Assembly: GCF_005144585.1 (NCBI RefSeq)
Contig: NZ_SSMQ01000067.1
Coordinates: forward strand, 1-64,000
Length of the DNA: 64,000 nucleotides
Source of the DNA: Polyangium fumosum
GTDB lineage: Bacteria > Myxococcota_A > Polyangia > Polyangiales > Polyangiaceae
Direction: 5' to 3'
The first letter of the stretch is position 1, and each line of letters opens with the position of its first letter. The translations under genes were made by a program, and so were the position numbers. This document shows, piece after piece, positions 34,862 through 42,712 of the stretch. Under the pieces are notes generated by a model that was not told where the DNA came from, searched no databases, and saw only the letters and a list, made by a program, of their open reading frames with translations.

Positions 34862-35956
34862 ATGAAACCACATGTCCTCGTGGTCGACGACAGCCTTACC
34901 GTTCGGATGGATCTACGCGGCGCCCTCGCGGCCGCGGGCTTCGCGGTCACCGCCTGCGAGTCCAAACGCGAAGCGGAGAAGGCCCTCCGCGAGCGCGCCT
35001 TCTCCCTCGTCGTGCTCGACGTGATCCTGCCCGACGGGAGCGGCATCGAGCTGCTCGGCGCGATCCGCGCGAGCGCAGAGCTCGCTCGGCTTCCGGTCCT
35101 CCTCCTCTCGACCGAGGCCGAGGTGCGCGACCGCGTGAAAGGGTTGACCACGGGCGCCGACGAGTACGTGGGCAAACCCTACGACATCACCTACCTGGTC
35201 CGCCGCGCGCGCTCGCTCTGCGAGCGGACGAGCGGCGAGGAGACCGGACCCGTCGCCGGTGCGCGCCGCATCCTCGCCGTCGACGACAGCCCCACGTTCC
35301 TCACGCAGCTCGCGTGCAAGCTGCGCGAAGACGGCCACGACGTCGTGCTCGCGCGCTCCGGCGTCGAGGCGCTCGAGCTGCTCGCGGTGCAGTCGGTCGA
35401 CTGCGTGGTGCTCGACCTCGTGATGCCCGACGTCGACGGCATCGAGACGTTGCGCAGGCTCCGGCGTTTGCCCGGCCGCGAGTCCACGCCGACGGTCATG
35501 CTCACGGCGAGCGAGGATCCCGCTGTCGCGCGGCGCGCCACGGACGCGGGCGCCTCCGAGTTCGTCCACAAGAGCGTGGACCTCGATGCGGTGCGCGCGA
35601 AGATCCGGAGCCTCCTGCGCAACCGTCGCGCCGCGCAGACCACGACACCCCCTGCGCGCGCGTCGAGCGTCGAACGATCGCCTCCATCGCGCCCGAACGG
35701 CCCGGTCTCGGAGAGCCCCCTGCTCCTGCGCGTCGTCGCGGCGATGGGGCTCGCGCCCATGCTCGCGCGCAGCGTGCTCACGAAGGCTTGTGCGCGCGCC
35801 GGCGTCGACGCGGGCGTGCTCGGCGTCGAGGGCTTGAAGCGTGCTCTGCCGGCCCTCCGCGACGCGCTTCAGATGTTCTACCCGGCCGAGGAGGCGCAGC
35901 GCCGCGCGCAGATGATCGCGGTGTTGATCACGCCCGCGGATCATCCGGAGGCGTGA
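34862..35956 (+). CDS. Dual-receiver response regulator (REC-REC) with helical C-terminal domain
   Basis: A protein of 364 residues from ATG 34862 (GGGGGA 4 nt upstream; ATG 34850 has almost no spacing and is less likely). REC1 at 1-120: VVDDS, Asp53 in VVLDVILPDG, Lys near 105. REC2 at about 135-255: AVDDS, Asp185 in VVLDLVMPD, Lys near 233. A helical C-terminal domain (about 280-364; VVAAMGLAPMLARSVLTKACARAG) lacks DNA-binding or GGDEF motifs. In Myxococcus FrzZ also has two receivers. It is the presumed output of the cluster, replacing the WspR diguanylate cyclase position; how it acts is unknown. Confidence 0.88.
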   Translation: MKPHVLVVDDSLTVRMDLRGALAAAGFAVTACESKREAEKALRERAFSLVVLDVILPDGSGIELLGAIRASAELARLPVLLLSTEAEVRDRVKGLTTGADEYVGKPYDITYLVRRARSLCERTSGEETGPVAGARRILAVDDSPTFLTQLACKLREDGHDVVLARSGVEALELLAVQSVDCVVLDLVMPDVDGIETLRRLRRLPGRESTPTVMLTASEDPAVARRATDAGASEFVHKSVDLDAVRAKIRSLLRNRRAAQTTTPPARASSVERSPPSRPNGPVSESPLLLRVVAAMGLAPMLARSVLTKACARAGVDAGVLGVEGLKRALPALRDALQMFYPAEEAQRRAQMIAVLITPADHPEA

Positions 35957-36318
35957 GCTACGCCGGGTAGGTTCGTTCAAACCCGAACCCGCAGCTCGAC
36001 GCCTGTGATGTCCTCGCGGAGCATCTCGCGCATCGGATCCTCATCTCGGTGGCTCATCACCAGCGCGACGATGCCCTATCCGGCACGCGCGGGCGGTCGT
36101 CCTCCAGCGTGGGATGGACGATCCTGGCCGAACAGCCGAGGGGCACGAGCGCCGCCGTCGCGCAACCGAGGAGCCCGAACGAAAGAAGGGTTCCTACGCG
36201 CGGGAGGCCATCGCCTCCATGCGATCAGAGCGCTTGCACTCTGTCAACGAGGTGCGTGTCCGCCGCTCACGGGGCGTCGCCCCCGCGAGGTGGGGGAGCA
36301 CGTGCCGCACGGGGAGAG
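35957..36318 (-). other. 362-bp region: end of chemosensory cluster to first R gene
   Basis: From 35957 to about 36075 I see no feature. From 36076 it holds the L0 remnant, and 36212-36318 is the leader shared by the L genes, ending at the stop codon of R1. Confidence 0.6.
36076..36211 (-). pseudogene. L0, truncated copy of the array lipoprotein gene
   Basis: Homologous in DNA to the first ~48 codons of the L genes (the block that encodes LLGCAT-ALVPLGC and DDRPRVP), entering at about 36076 and running to its ATG at 36211. A lost base and a substitution create a TAG codon after about five codons, so it cannot be translated. It is the outermost copy of the array, next to the chemosensory cluster. 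Upstream (36212-36318) it keeps the shared leader. Confidence 0.75.
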
Positions 36319-36795
36319 TCATTCCGTCCGCGGCTTCGCCCGCGCCTTGCGACGCGCCTCTCGACGCTCGTGGCGCTCGCGAATGGGACGGACGAGTTCC
36401 TCGATCTCCGCTTGGATCATTTTTTCCATACGTTGTTCAAACGCGAGGCCAAATCCCGAGGGCATAGTCATCTGAAAACCAGTATCATTTTCCGAATCCT
36501 CAGGAAATCCCTCCCATCGAAGCGGAACGCCGCTCTGCACGAGCTTGCAGCGAATGCCTATCAGAGCATTTTGGAGCGCCGCCATCGAATCGATGCTTTT
36601 GCCAAATTGAATCGAGTCATCACCCAGTCCCAGGATGGCGAAGGGGCATCTCCACACCTCGTCGCCAGGGGGTAATTCAGGAGAACCGATGCGGACCACG
36701 ACGACGCCCCCGACGGCATCACGTCGCTCGAGACGGCGCTCGGCAATCCATCGCGCTTGTTTCGCTTTTGAGGTGTTTTTTACGCTGGCAGGCAT
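36319..36795 (-). CDS. R1, array R-family protein (putative immunity)
   Basis: A soluble protein of 158 residues; ATG 36795 starts 2 nt after the L1 stop (TGAATATG). It opens with a short basic tail, then WIAERRLERRDAVGG, VVVRIGSPELPPGDEVWRCPFAI, LGLGDDSIQFGKSIDSMAALQNALIGIR and a C-terminal helix ending in the basic REARRKARAKPRTE. The shape recalls DUF6968-type proteins, but I only recognise the pattern. R proteins are about 30% Arg/Glu in the last 40 residues. It is intact although its partner L1 is broken, which is what an immunity gene kept for protection would show. Confidence 0.75.
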   Translation of the reverse strand: MPASVKNTSKAKQARWIAERRLERRDAVGGVVVVRIGSPELPPGDEVWRCPFAILGLGDDSIQFGKSIDSMAALQNALIGIRCKLVQSGVPLRWEGFPEDSENDTGFQMTMPSGFGLAFEQRMEKMIQAEIEELVRPIRERHERREARRKARAKPRTE

Positions 36796-36797
36796 AT

Positions 36798-37534
36798 TCA
36801 ATGTTTCTTGAACCGGTTAAAGCACCAGTTGCGCTTCATTTGCTCGCTCCGCAGAGTTTTGTCCCAGCATTCGCCGGCATCCGTGGAATTCGTCATATCA
36901 TTGCACAGATTCTCCCACATCACGCCGCCGGCCGCGGCCGCGTCGAGGCAGCGATTCAAGTTCGGCTTGGGCCGCCGCCTCCGAGCCGCCTCCATGAGGT
37001 CCTCATTCTTGCCAATCTCCACCGACGCGGCGATCACGACGACGATGGGGCCCGCCTCGATCCCGCCTCGATGATGAGGTCCGCAAGCGCGATCGCCACG
37101 GCCACGAGCACCCCGGGGTTGCCCACGAGCCCACGCTCGGCCGTCGGCGGGCCGTCCCCAGGCGCGGACGATTCGGACAGGCGCAACTTGCGCAGCCGGA
37201 GCAGCTCCTCCGGGACGGTCATGCCTCGCAGCGCGATCCGCGTGCACGCCGCGAGGTCCGCGTGGGGCACGCCCTTCGATTCCACATCGACCACGCCGCC
37301 CTCTTCATCGACCTTCACCGCGACGTCGAACGTGTAGTACCCCCGGGGAAGGTCGCCACCGAACTCGTCGACACATTCTCGCAGGCGCTCCGCGATGGCA
37401 TCCGGCACGCGCGGGCGGTCGTCCTCCAGCGTGGGATGGACGATCCTGGCCGAACAGCCGAGCGGCACGAGCGCCACCGTCGCGCAGCCGAGGAGCCCGA
37501 ACGAGAGGAGGGCTCGTACACGCGGAGAGCCCAT
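36798..37534 (-). pseudogene. L1, lipoprotein gene broken by 11-bp tandem duplication
   Basis: An L-family gene (ATG 37534) whose frame is shifted by an exact tandem duplication of CCCGCCTCGAT (37051-37061 and 37062-37072; read on the plus strand). Removing one copy restores the full protein of about 241 residues: signal peptide with VPLGC, AKV-x-VDEEGGVVDV, hydrophobic stretch, and the C-terminal NLNRCLDAAAAGG domain with CW and WC. The related copy at 42240 has a single unit. As it stands, the product ends about 12 residues after IIEAG with an unrelated tail. The downstream R1 is intact. Confidence 0.85.
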
Positions 37535-37960
37535 CGCCTCCATGCGATCAGAGCCCTTGCACTCTGTCAACGAGGTGCGTGTCTGCCCTCACCGGGCGTC
37601 GCATCCCGAACTCCATGTTGCCGGAGTTTTACCGGGACCGCAAGGGAGGTTCGTCCAGGGAGCCGACGCGGAACCACCGCCGCCCGTCTAGGCTCGAACG
37701 ACAGCGGCTCCGCGTCGGCTTCCGAGGACAACCCTTACCGGAGACCAACGAGGCTGTCGAGCTTCGAGGACAAACCGGTGCGCCGTGGGCCATTGCGCGT
37801 CGCGAGGCTGCGCCGCGCGTCGAGAGCACTCCGAGGGCTGCGCCGTCGAGCATGACGCCCGTAAGCGTGGCGGAGCAGGCTCACCAAACTTGCTCTTCGG
37901 TGTTCTAAGCCAGTAGCCTTCTCGGCCAGCGACGGCCGAGCGACGGCCGAGCGAGAGATC
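37535..37960. other. 426-bp divergent region between L1 and L2
   Basis: 37535-37610 is the shared L leader (TGTCAA at 37565-37570, i.e. TTGACA on the minus strand). A 12-bp inverted repeat, AGCCGACGCGGA (37661-37672) and its complement (37709-37720), lies in the middle. Just before L2, CGACGGCCGAG is repeated twice in tandem (about 37930-37952). No gene is supported. Confidence 0.5.
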
Positions 37961-38683
37961 ATGTCGAAGGTCAACGTCTGGATCGAGGGGATGTTTTTCG
38001 CGTGCCTGACGATGGCGGTTGTCGCGTTTGGCTGTGCGAGCAATATCGAATATCCTCCGCTGAAACAGGCGCCGATCGTCGAAGGGCCACACGCGCCGAA
38101 CAAAACCATCGCGCGCCTGCGATGGTGCGTCGAGGAGTACGGCGGAGACCTGGGTGGACGAAGCTTCGAGTTTGACTATGACGTGAAGGTCGACGAAGAG
38201 GGGCGGGCGGTCTCTGTGACGTCGGACGTGTTGAATGCCGATTTCGATGGGTGCACGCGGGCGGCGCTCCGGGCGATGGAGGTGCCGCCGGAGCTTTTGC
38301 TGACGTGGATGTCGCGGCCGCTCGCCCGGGGAGACGGACAGACGAACGCGGCGCGGGGGCTCGCCGGCAATGTCCTCGTCATCGTGGGGGTGGTCGTCAA
38401 GCTGGCCCCCATCATCATCGAAGCGGCCGGGGTGACGATCCTGTTTACGATCACGCTGGCGATCGCCGACGAGGTCATCGAGGCGATTCGGAAGTATCGG
38501 CCCAATCCGAACCTGAACCGCTGCCTGGATGCTGCCGCGGGTGGCGAATCTATGTGGAAGGAGTTTTGTCGAGCAGTAGCGGAAAAATTGCCGGACCCAT
38601 ACGATGCGCAGGAATGCTGGAGCAAGACATCAATGAGCGAACAAGAGAAGCGGAACTGGTGCCGGAATCTATTCGGAAATTGA
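37961..38683 (+). CDS. L2, array lipoprotein (putative toxin), intact
   Basis: A protein of 240 residues. Signal peptide with AVVAFGC, then an N-terminal region with FDYDVKVDEEGRAVSV and a Cys (DGCTRAALRAMEVPPELL) that looks like a TonB/AgmX-type C-terminal fold. Two hydrophobic stretches follow (VLVIVGVVVKLAPIIIEAAG, VTILFTITLAIADEV). The C-terminal domain holds NLNRCLDAAAGG, W-K-E-F-C, ECW and NWC with four conserved cysteines. R2 starts 2 nt after its stop. A GAGAG site precedes ATG 37961. It is the only array unit on the plus strand, and its N-terminal third is the most diverged. A lipoprotein delivered to a neighbour, with R as antidote, is my inference. Confidence 0.8.
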   Translation: MSKVNVWIEGMFFACLTMAVVAFGCASNIEYPPLKQAPIVEGPHAPNKTIARLRWCVEEYGGDLGGRSFEFDYDVKVDEEGRAVSVTSDVLNADFDGCTRAALRAMEVPPELLLTWMSRPLARGDGQTNAARGLAGNVLVIVGVVVKLAPIIIEAAGVTILFTITLAIADEVIEAIRKYRPNPNLNRCLDAAAGGESMWKEFCRAVAEKLPDPYDAQECWSKTSMSEQEKRNWCRNLFGN

Positions 38684-38685
38684 AT

Positions 38686-39153
38686 ATGTCCACTGGTGCA
38701 AAAACCACGCCGAAGGCCAAACGAATACGATGGATTGCCGAGCGCCGTCTTGAGCGACGCGACGCCGCCGGGGGCATCGTCGTGGTCCGTATCGGTTCTC
38801 CCGAATGGCCTCCTGGCGCCGAGGAGTGGAGATGCCCGTATGTCATCGAGGGATTGGGCGATGACTCGATTCGATTTGCTCACAGCAACGAGTCCATGGC
38901 AGCGCTCCAAAACGCCATTCAAGGCATTCACTACGACCTTGAGCGGAGCGGGATTCCGGTTCGATTGGAAGGGGCTAGAAAAGACTACACGGGGTTTTCC
39001 CCGTTCGTAACATGGACGTACGGGCGCGCGTTTCAACAACGGCTCGAAAAAATTCTCTTGGACGAAGAAACGAAGCTCGTCCAGGCCAAGTGCGAGCGCC
39101 GTGAACGTCAAGAGGCTCGCCGCAAGGCGAGGAAAAAGCCGCGCACCGAATGA
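38686..39153 (+). CDS. R2, array R-family protein (putative immunity)
   Basis: A protein of 155 residues. It has WIAERRLERRDAAGG, VVVRIGSPEWPPGAEEWRCPYV, LGDDSIRFAHSNESMAALQNAI and the Arg-rich end REARRKARKKPRTE. It pairs with L2 (TGAATATG junction). Its last 45 codons and the 12 nt after its stop match the inverted copy R4, so R2 and R4 form a pair of inverted repeats flanking a damaged region. Confidence 0.8.
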   Translation: MSTGAKTTPKAKRIRWIAERRLERRDAAGGIVVVRIGSPEWPPGAEEWRCPYVIEGLGDDSIRFAHSNESMAALQNAIQGIHYDLERSGIPVRLEGARKDYTGFSPFVTWTYGRAFQQRLEKILLDEETKLVQAKCERRERQEARRKARKKPRTE

Positions 39154-39223
39154 AGCGATGACCGCGGTATCAAAGGAATCACCTTCCTGGTCTCCTGAGT
39201 CCCGTGCCGTCGAGCACGACCGC

Positions 39224-39418
39224 CCCCCGGGGAAAGTCGCCACCGAACTCCTCGACGCATTCTCGCAGACGCTCCGCGGTGGCGTCGGGGACACGCGGGC
39301 GGTCGTCCTGCTGCGCCAGTTGTCTGACCGTGGCCCCGCAGCCGAGCGGCACGAGCGCCACCGTCGCGCAACCGAGGAGCCCAAACGAGAGGAGGGTTCG
39401 TACGCGCGGAGAGGCCAT
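39224..39418 (-). pseudogene. L3, 5' fragment of an array lipoprotein gene
   Basis: ATG 39418 opens an L gene (VPLGC signal, DDRPRVPDAT, RECVEEFGGDFPRG), but homology ends at about 39224, where CCCCCGGGGAA meets unrelated DNA. About 65 codons remain. The break lies just beyond the end of the plus-strand unit L2-R2. Product without the membrane and cysteine domains. Confidence 0.8.
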
Positions 39419-39525
39419 CGCCTCCATGCGATCAGAGCCCTTGCACTCTGTCAACGAGGTGCGTGCCCGCCCTCACCGGGCGTCGCGCCCGCGAGGTGGG
39501 GGAAGCACTTGCCGCACGGGAAGAG

Positions 39526-39666
39526 TCATTCCGTCCGCGGCTTCGCCCGCGCCTTGCGGCGCGCCTCTCGACGCTCGCGGCGCTCCCGCTCCTCGCGCTC
39601 GCGCGTGGGCGCGGGAAGCTTCGCGACTTCATCGAGGATCATTTGTTCCATGCGTCGTCGAAACGC
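39526..39666 (-). pseudogene. R3, 3' fragment of an R-family gene
   Basis: Only the last ~46 codons of an R gene remain (RRRMEQMILDE, REARRKARAKPRTE, stop at 39526-39528). It breaks at about 39666, where the homologous sequence GAAACGCG meets the post-stop flank of R4. It lies upstream of the leader and of L3, as expected if a unit was lost by deletion. Confidence 0.75.
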
Positions 39667-39683
39667 GGATGGCGGTCATCGCT

Positions 39684-40199
39684 TCATTCGGTTCGCGGCT
39701 TTTTCCTCGCCTTGCGGCGAGCCTCGTAACGTTCCATTTGCTCGTAAAAGGGCCGCAAGCGCTCCGAGATGGCCGCGTCGATCGCGTTGATCACCTCTTC
39801 CATCCGACGATCAAATTCGACCCCGTAGCCCGTGGGCACTTGTACGGGGAGACCAAACGTCTCCTCCTGGGTCCTTTCCCAGCGAAGGGGGGTGCCGTGC
39901 CTCTTGAGGAGCACGTGGATGCTACGAAACGCGTTTTTCAGCGCATCCATCGAGTCGACGCCGTATCCGAAAAGCGGAGCATCCTTATCAAGACGAAGGT
40001 CTTCGATCTGGGTCAGATCAAGCCCCTCGATTTGAAGTGGGCATCTCCAAACTTCGCCATGGGCGCTCTTGATGGGGTCGGGTTCCGGGCACCCAATGCG
40101 AACGACAACCCGGCCCGGTACGTCGAGTCGCGTGTATTCACGCTCGGCGATCCATGAAGGCGGCAGCTTTTTCACAGGGGTCTTCGACTTGGCTTTCAT
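39684..40199 (-). CDS. R4, array R-family protein (putative immunity), most diverged
   Basis: A protein of 171 residues from ATG 40199, 5 nt after the L4 stop; an ATG at 40211 overlaps L4 but sits directly on its AGGAG. It keeps SWIAEREYTRLD, VVVRIGCPE, VWRCPLQIEGL, GVDSMDALKNAF and the end EARRKARKKPRTE, with an insertion before DKDAPLFGYG not seen in R1 and R2. Divergence in the R body together with a different L4 C-terminal domain fits specificity co-evolution. Confidence 0.75.
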   Translation of the reverse strand: MKAKSKTPVKKLPPSWIAEREYTRLDVPGRVVVRIGCPEPDPIKSAHGEVWRCPLQIEGLDLTQIEDLRLDKDAPLFGYGVDSMDALKNAFRSIHVLLKRHGTPLRWERTQEETFGLPVQVPTGYGVEFDRRMEEVINAIDAAISERLRPFYEQMERYEARRKARKKPRTE

Positions 40200-40204
40200 G
40201 CGTT

Positions 40205-40906
40205 TCACCATCTCCTGAACTTGGCATAACACCAGCCTCTTTTGTGTTGTTCGCTCTCAGGGCCCTCTCCCCAGCACGGGCTGCCGGGATGTCCCTCGCC
40301 GATCGAGCGGCAAAACTCCTCCCACATATATTTGCCCCCCGCAGCGGCGTCGAGGCAACGATTCAGGTTCGGCGGGGGCCTCCTCCGCGCCACCTCCGCG
40401 ATCTCCAGCGAAGCGGCCACAACGACGATGACGTAGGGGCCCACTTCGATCGCGAGGTCCGCGAGGGCGACCACCACGAGCACGAGCGCCGCGGCGTTCC
40501 CGACGAGCCCCCGCTCGGCCGTCGTCTGCCCATTCGCTGGCGCGGACGCTTCGGACAGGCGCAGCTTGCGCAACCGGAGCAGCTCCTCCGGCACCGTCAT
40601 CCCTCGCAGTGCGATCCGCATGCAGATCGCGAGATCGGGATGGGGCACGCCTTTGCTCTTGACATCCACCACGCCGCCCTCCTCGTCGACCGTCACCGTC
40701 GCGTCGAACGTGTAGTAGCCGCCCCCGAGCTCGCCACCGAGTTCGTCGACACACGCCCGCAGCCGCTCCGCGGTGGCGGCAGGGACACGCGGGCGGTCGT
40801 CCGCGGGATAGCGGATCGTGGCCCCGCAGCCGAGCGGCACGAGCGCCACCGTCGCGCAGCCGAGGAACCCGAACGAGAGGAGGGTTCGTCCGCGCGGAGA
40901 GCCCAT
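40205..40906 (-). CDS. L4, array lipoprotein (putative toxin), intact
   Basis: A protein of 233 residues. ATG 40906 is chosen because copy L6 has an in-frame TAG at the upstream ATG position. Signal peptide GFLGCATVALVPLGC; ATVTVDEEGGVVDV and ICMRIALRGMTVPEELL form the N-terminal fold; hydrophobic LVLVVVALADLAI and VIVVVAASLEI; C-terminal NLNRCLDAAAGG, WEEFC, PCW, GWC. It overlaps R4's upstream region and has the L leader with TTGACA. One of two intact L genes. Confidence 0.8.
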   Translation of the reverse strand: MGSPRGRTLLSFGFLGCATVALVPLGCGATIRYPADDRPRVPAATAERLRACVDELGGELGGGYYTFDATVTVDEEGGVVDVKSKGVPHPDLAICMRIALRGMTVPEELLRLRKLRLSEASAPANGQTTAERGLVGNAAALVLVVVALADLAIEVGPYVIVVVAASLEIAEVARRRPPPNLNRCLDAAAGGKYMWEEFCRSIGEGHPGSPCWGEGPESEQHKRGWCYAKFRRW

Positions 40907-41012
40907 CGCCTCCATGCGATCAGAGCCCTTGCACTCTGTCAACGAGGTGCGTGCCCGCCCTCACCGGGCGTCGCGCCCGCGAGGTGGGGGAGCACTTCGC
41001 GCACGGGAAGAG
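40907..41012 (-). promoter_or_regulatory. Shared L leader between R5 stop and L4
   Basis: A conserved segment of about 105 bp found before L0, L1, L3, L4 and L6. Read on the minus strand it has TTGACA (40942-40937), then GAGTGCAAGGGCTCTGATCG, then the start codon. The part next to the preceding R stop is shared too. TTGACA could be a -35 element; the -10 is unclear. Confidence 0.5.
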
Positions 41013-41993
41013 TCATTCCGTCCGCGGCTTCGCCCGCGCCTTGCGGCGCGCCTCTCGACGCTCGTGGCGCTCGCGAATGGGACGGACGAGCTCCTCGATC
41101 TCCGCTTGGATCATTTGTTCCATGCGTCGTCGAAACGCGAGGCCATAACCTCGGTCCGTGTCCATGGGAAAACCCGTGTCATTTTCCTCAAGCCCCTGCA
41201 ACGCCCATCGAAGGGGCACCCCGCTCTGCTCGAATGTGCAACGAATGCCCCGCAGGGCGTTCTGGAGCGACGCCATCGAATCGCCACCATGACCAAAATG
41301 AATCGAATCGTCGTCCCCCAGCCCCAGGATCGTGAAGGGGCATCTCCACACATTTTTGCGAGAGGGTAGCTCGGGAGCACCCATACGAACCAGGACGATG
41401 CTCCCGACGGCATCACATCGCGCGAGACGGCGCTCAGCGATCCAGCGTGTTCGTTTGGATTCGGAGGTGGTTCTGGGTGGAGCAGGCATGTTCACGTCCC
41501 GGACCTGGGGATCTTTTCGCGCCTTCGCCGCCCGCGCCTTGCGGCGAGCCTCGCGGCGCTTCTGCTCCTCGCGCTCGCGCGTGGGCTCGGCGAGCTTGGC
41601 TTCTTCATCGAGGATCATTCGTTCGATACGTTGTCGAAACGCGAGGCCATAACCCGCGTCCGTATCCATGGGAAAACCCGTGTCGTTCCCAGCGTCGTCA
41701 TCAAACCCCTCCCATCGTAGCGGAATGCCGGTCTGCTCGAACGTCCAGTAGATGCCCCTCAGGGCATTTTGGATAGCGGCTATCGAGTCGACGCTGTGAG
41801 CAAACTCGATCGAATCGTCACCCAATCCCGAAATCATGTAGGGACATCTCCACTCCTCGGCGGCAGGGGGCCATTCAGGATGACCGACGCGCACCACGAC
41901 GAGGCCCCCGACGGCGTCACGTCGCTCGAGGCGACGCTCGGCCATCCAGGGTATTTGTTCTGCTTCTGCGTTTGTCATTGTAGGCTTGGACAT
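41013..41993 (-). CDS. R6-R5, double R-family protein from in-frame fusion
   Basis: A protein of 326 residues holding two complete R domains (about 5-150 and 175-326). Each has WMAERRLERRD or WIAERRLARCD, VVRVGHPE or VRMGAPE, a GLGDD-SI-F-H block, DS-A-L-QNALRGI and a basic end. Between them lies DVNMPAPPRTTSESKRTR, which is the usual N-terminus of an R protein, so the two were separate genes joined after loss of the first stop. ATG 41993 overlaps the L6 stop. Both domains keep conserved residues, so selection appears to act on the fusion. Confidence 0.8.
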   Translation of the reverse strand: MSKPTMTNAEAEQIPWMAERRLERRDAVGGLVVVRVGHPEWPPAAEEWRCPYMISGLGDDSIEFAHSVDSIAAIQNALRGIYWTFEQTGIPLRWEGFDDDAGNDTGFPMDTDAGYGLAFRQRIERMILDEEAKLAEPTREREEQKRREARRKARAAKARKDPQVRDVNMPAPPRTTSESKRTRWIAERRLARCDAVGSIVLVRMGAPELPSRKNVWRCPFTILGLGDDDSIHFGHGGDSMASLQNALRGIRCTFEQSGVPLRWALQGLEENDTGFPMDTDRGYGLAFRRRMEQMIQAEIEELVRPIRERHERREARRKARAKPRTE

Positions 41994-42712
41994 CACCAGT
42001 ACCCGAATTTTTCGTTGCACCAGCCGCGCCTGTCCTGTTCGCTCAACTTCGTCTTGCTCCAGCATGTCGCACGGTCGATGTCGTTGGGAATCGTGTTGCA
42101 GAAGTTCTCCCAAAGCGCACCACCCGCCGCAGCCGCGTCAAGGCAACGGCTCAAGTTCCGGTTGGGCCGCCGCCTCCGAGCCGCCTCCATGAGGTCCTCA
42201 TTCTTGCCAATCTCCACCGACGCGGCGATCACGACAACGATGGGGGCCGCCTCGATGATGAGGTCGGCGAGGGCGATCGCCACGGCCACGAGCGCGGGGT
42301 GGCCGACGAGCCCCCGCTCGGCCGGCGCCTACCCGTTCGCAGGCGCGGACGTATCGGACAGGCGCAGCTTACGCAGCCGGAGCAGCTCCTCCGGCACGGT
42401 CATCCCTCGCAGCGCGATCCGCATGCAGACCGCGAGCTCCGGAGAGGGTACGCCTTTTCCCTTGACATCCACGACGCCGCCCTCCTCGTCGACCTTCACC
42501 GTCGCGTCGAACGTGTAGTACCCCCCTCCGAGCTCGCCACCGAGCTCGGCGACACACGCCCGCAGCCGCTCCGCGGTGGCGGCAGGGACACGCGGGCGGT
42601 CGTCCGCGGGATAGCGGATCGTGGCCGACGCGCAGCCGAGCGGCACGAGCGCCAGCGTCGCGCAGCCGAGGAGCCCGAACGAGACGAGGGTCCGTACGCG
42701 TGGTGAGGCCAT
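41993..42712 (-). pseudogene. L6, lipoprotein gene interrupted by an amber codon
   Basis: A full-length L frame (ATG 42712 to stop 41993-41995, 239 codons) with one in-frame TAG at 42331-42329. The intact L4 has CAG at the equivalent place, so a single C-to-T change suffices. Before the stop: signal VPLGC, VKVDEEGGVVDV, MRIALRGMTVPEELL. After it: AVAIALADLIIEAAPIVVVIAA, NLSRCLDAAAAGG, ENFC, TCW, GWC. Either a recent nonsense mutation or, less likely, read-through. The upstream ATG seen in other copies is replaced here by TAG, which fixes the start of the family at this ATG. Confidence 0.8.

Larger units (their letters stand above)
39154..39683. other. Rearrangement junctions in the array
   Basis: This 530-bp segment contains only fragments: the tail shared by R2 and R4, the truncated L3 (39224-39418), the leader (39419-39525), and the truncated R3 (39526-39666), which joins the R4 flank directly. 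No intact gene is present. Confidence 0.65.
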
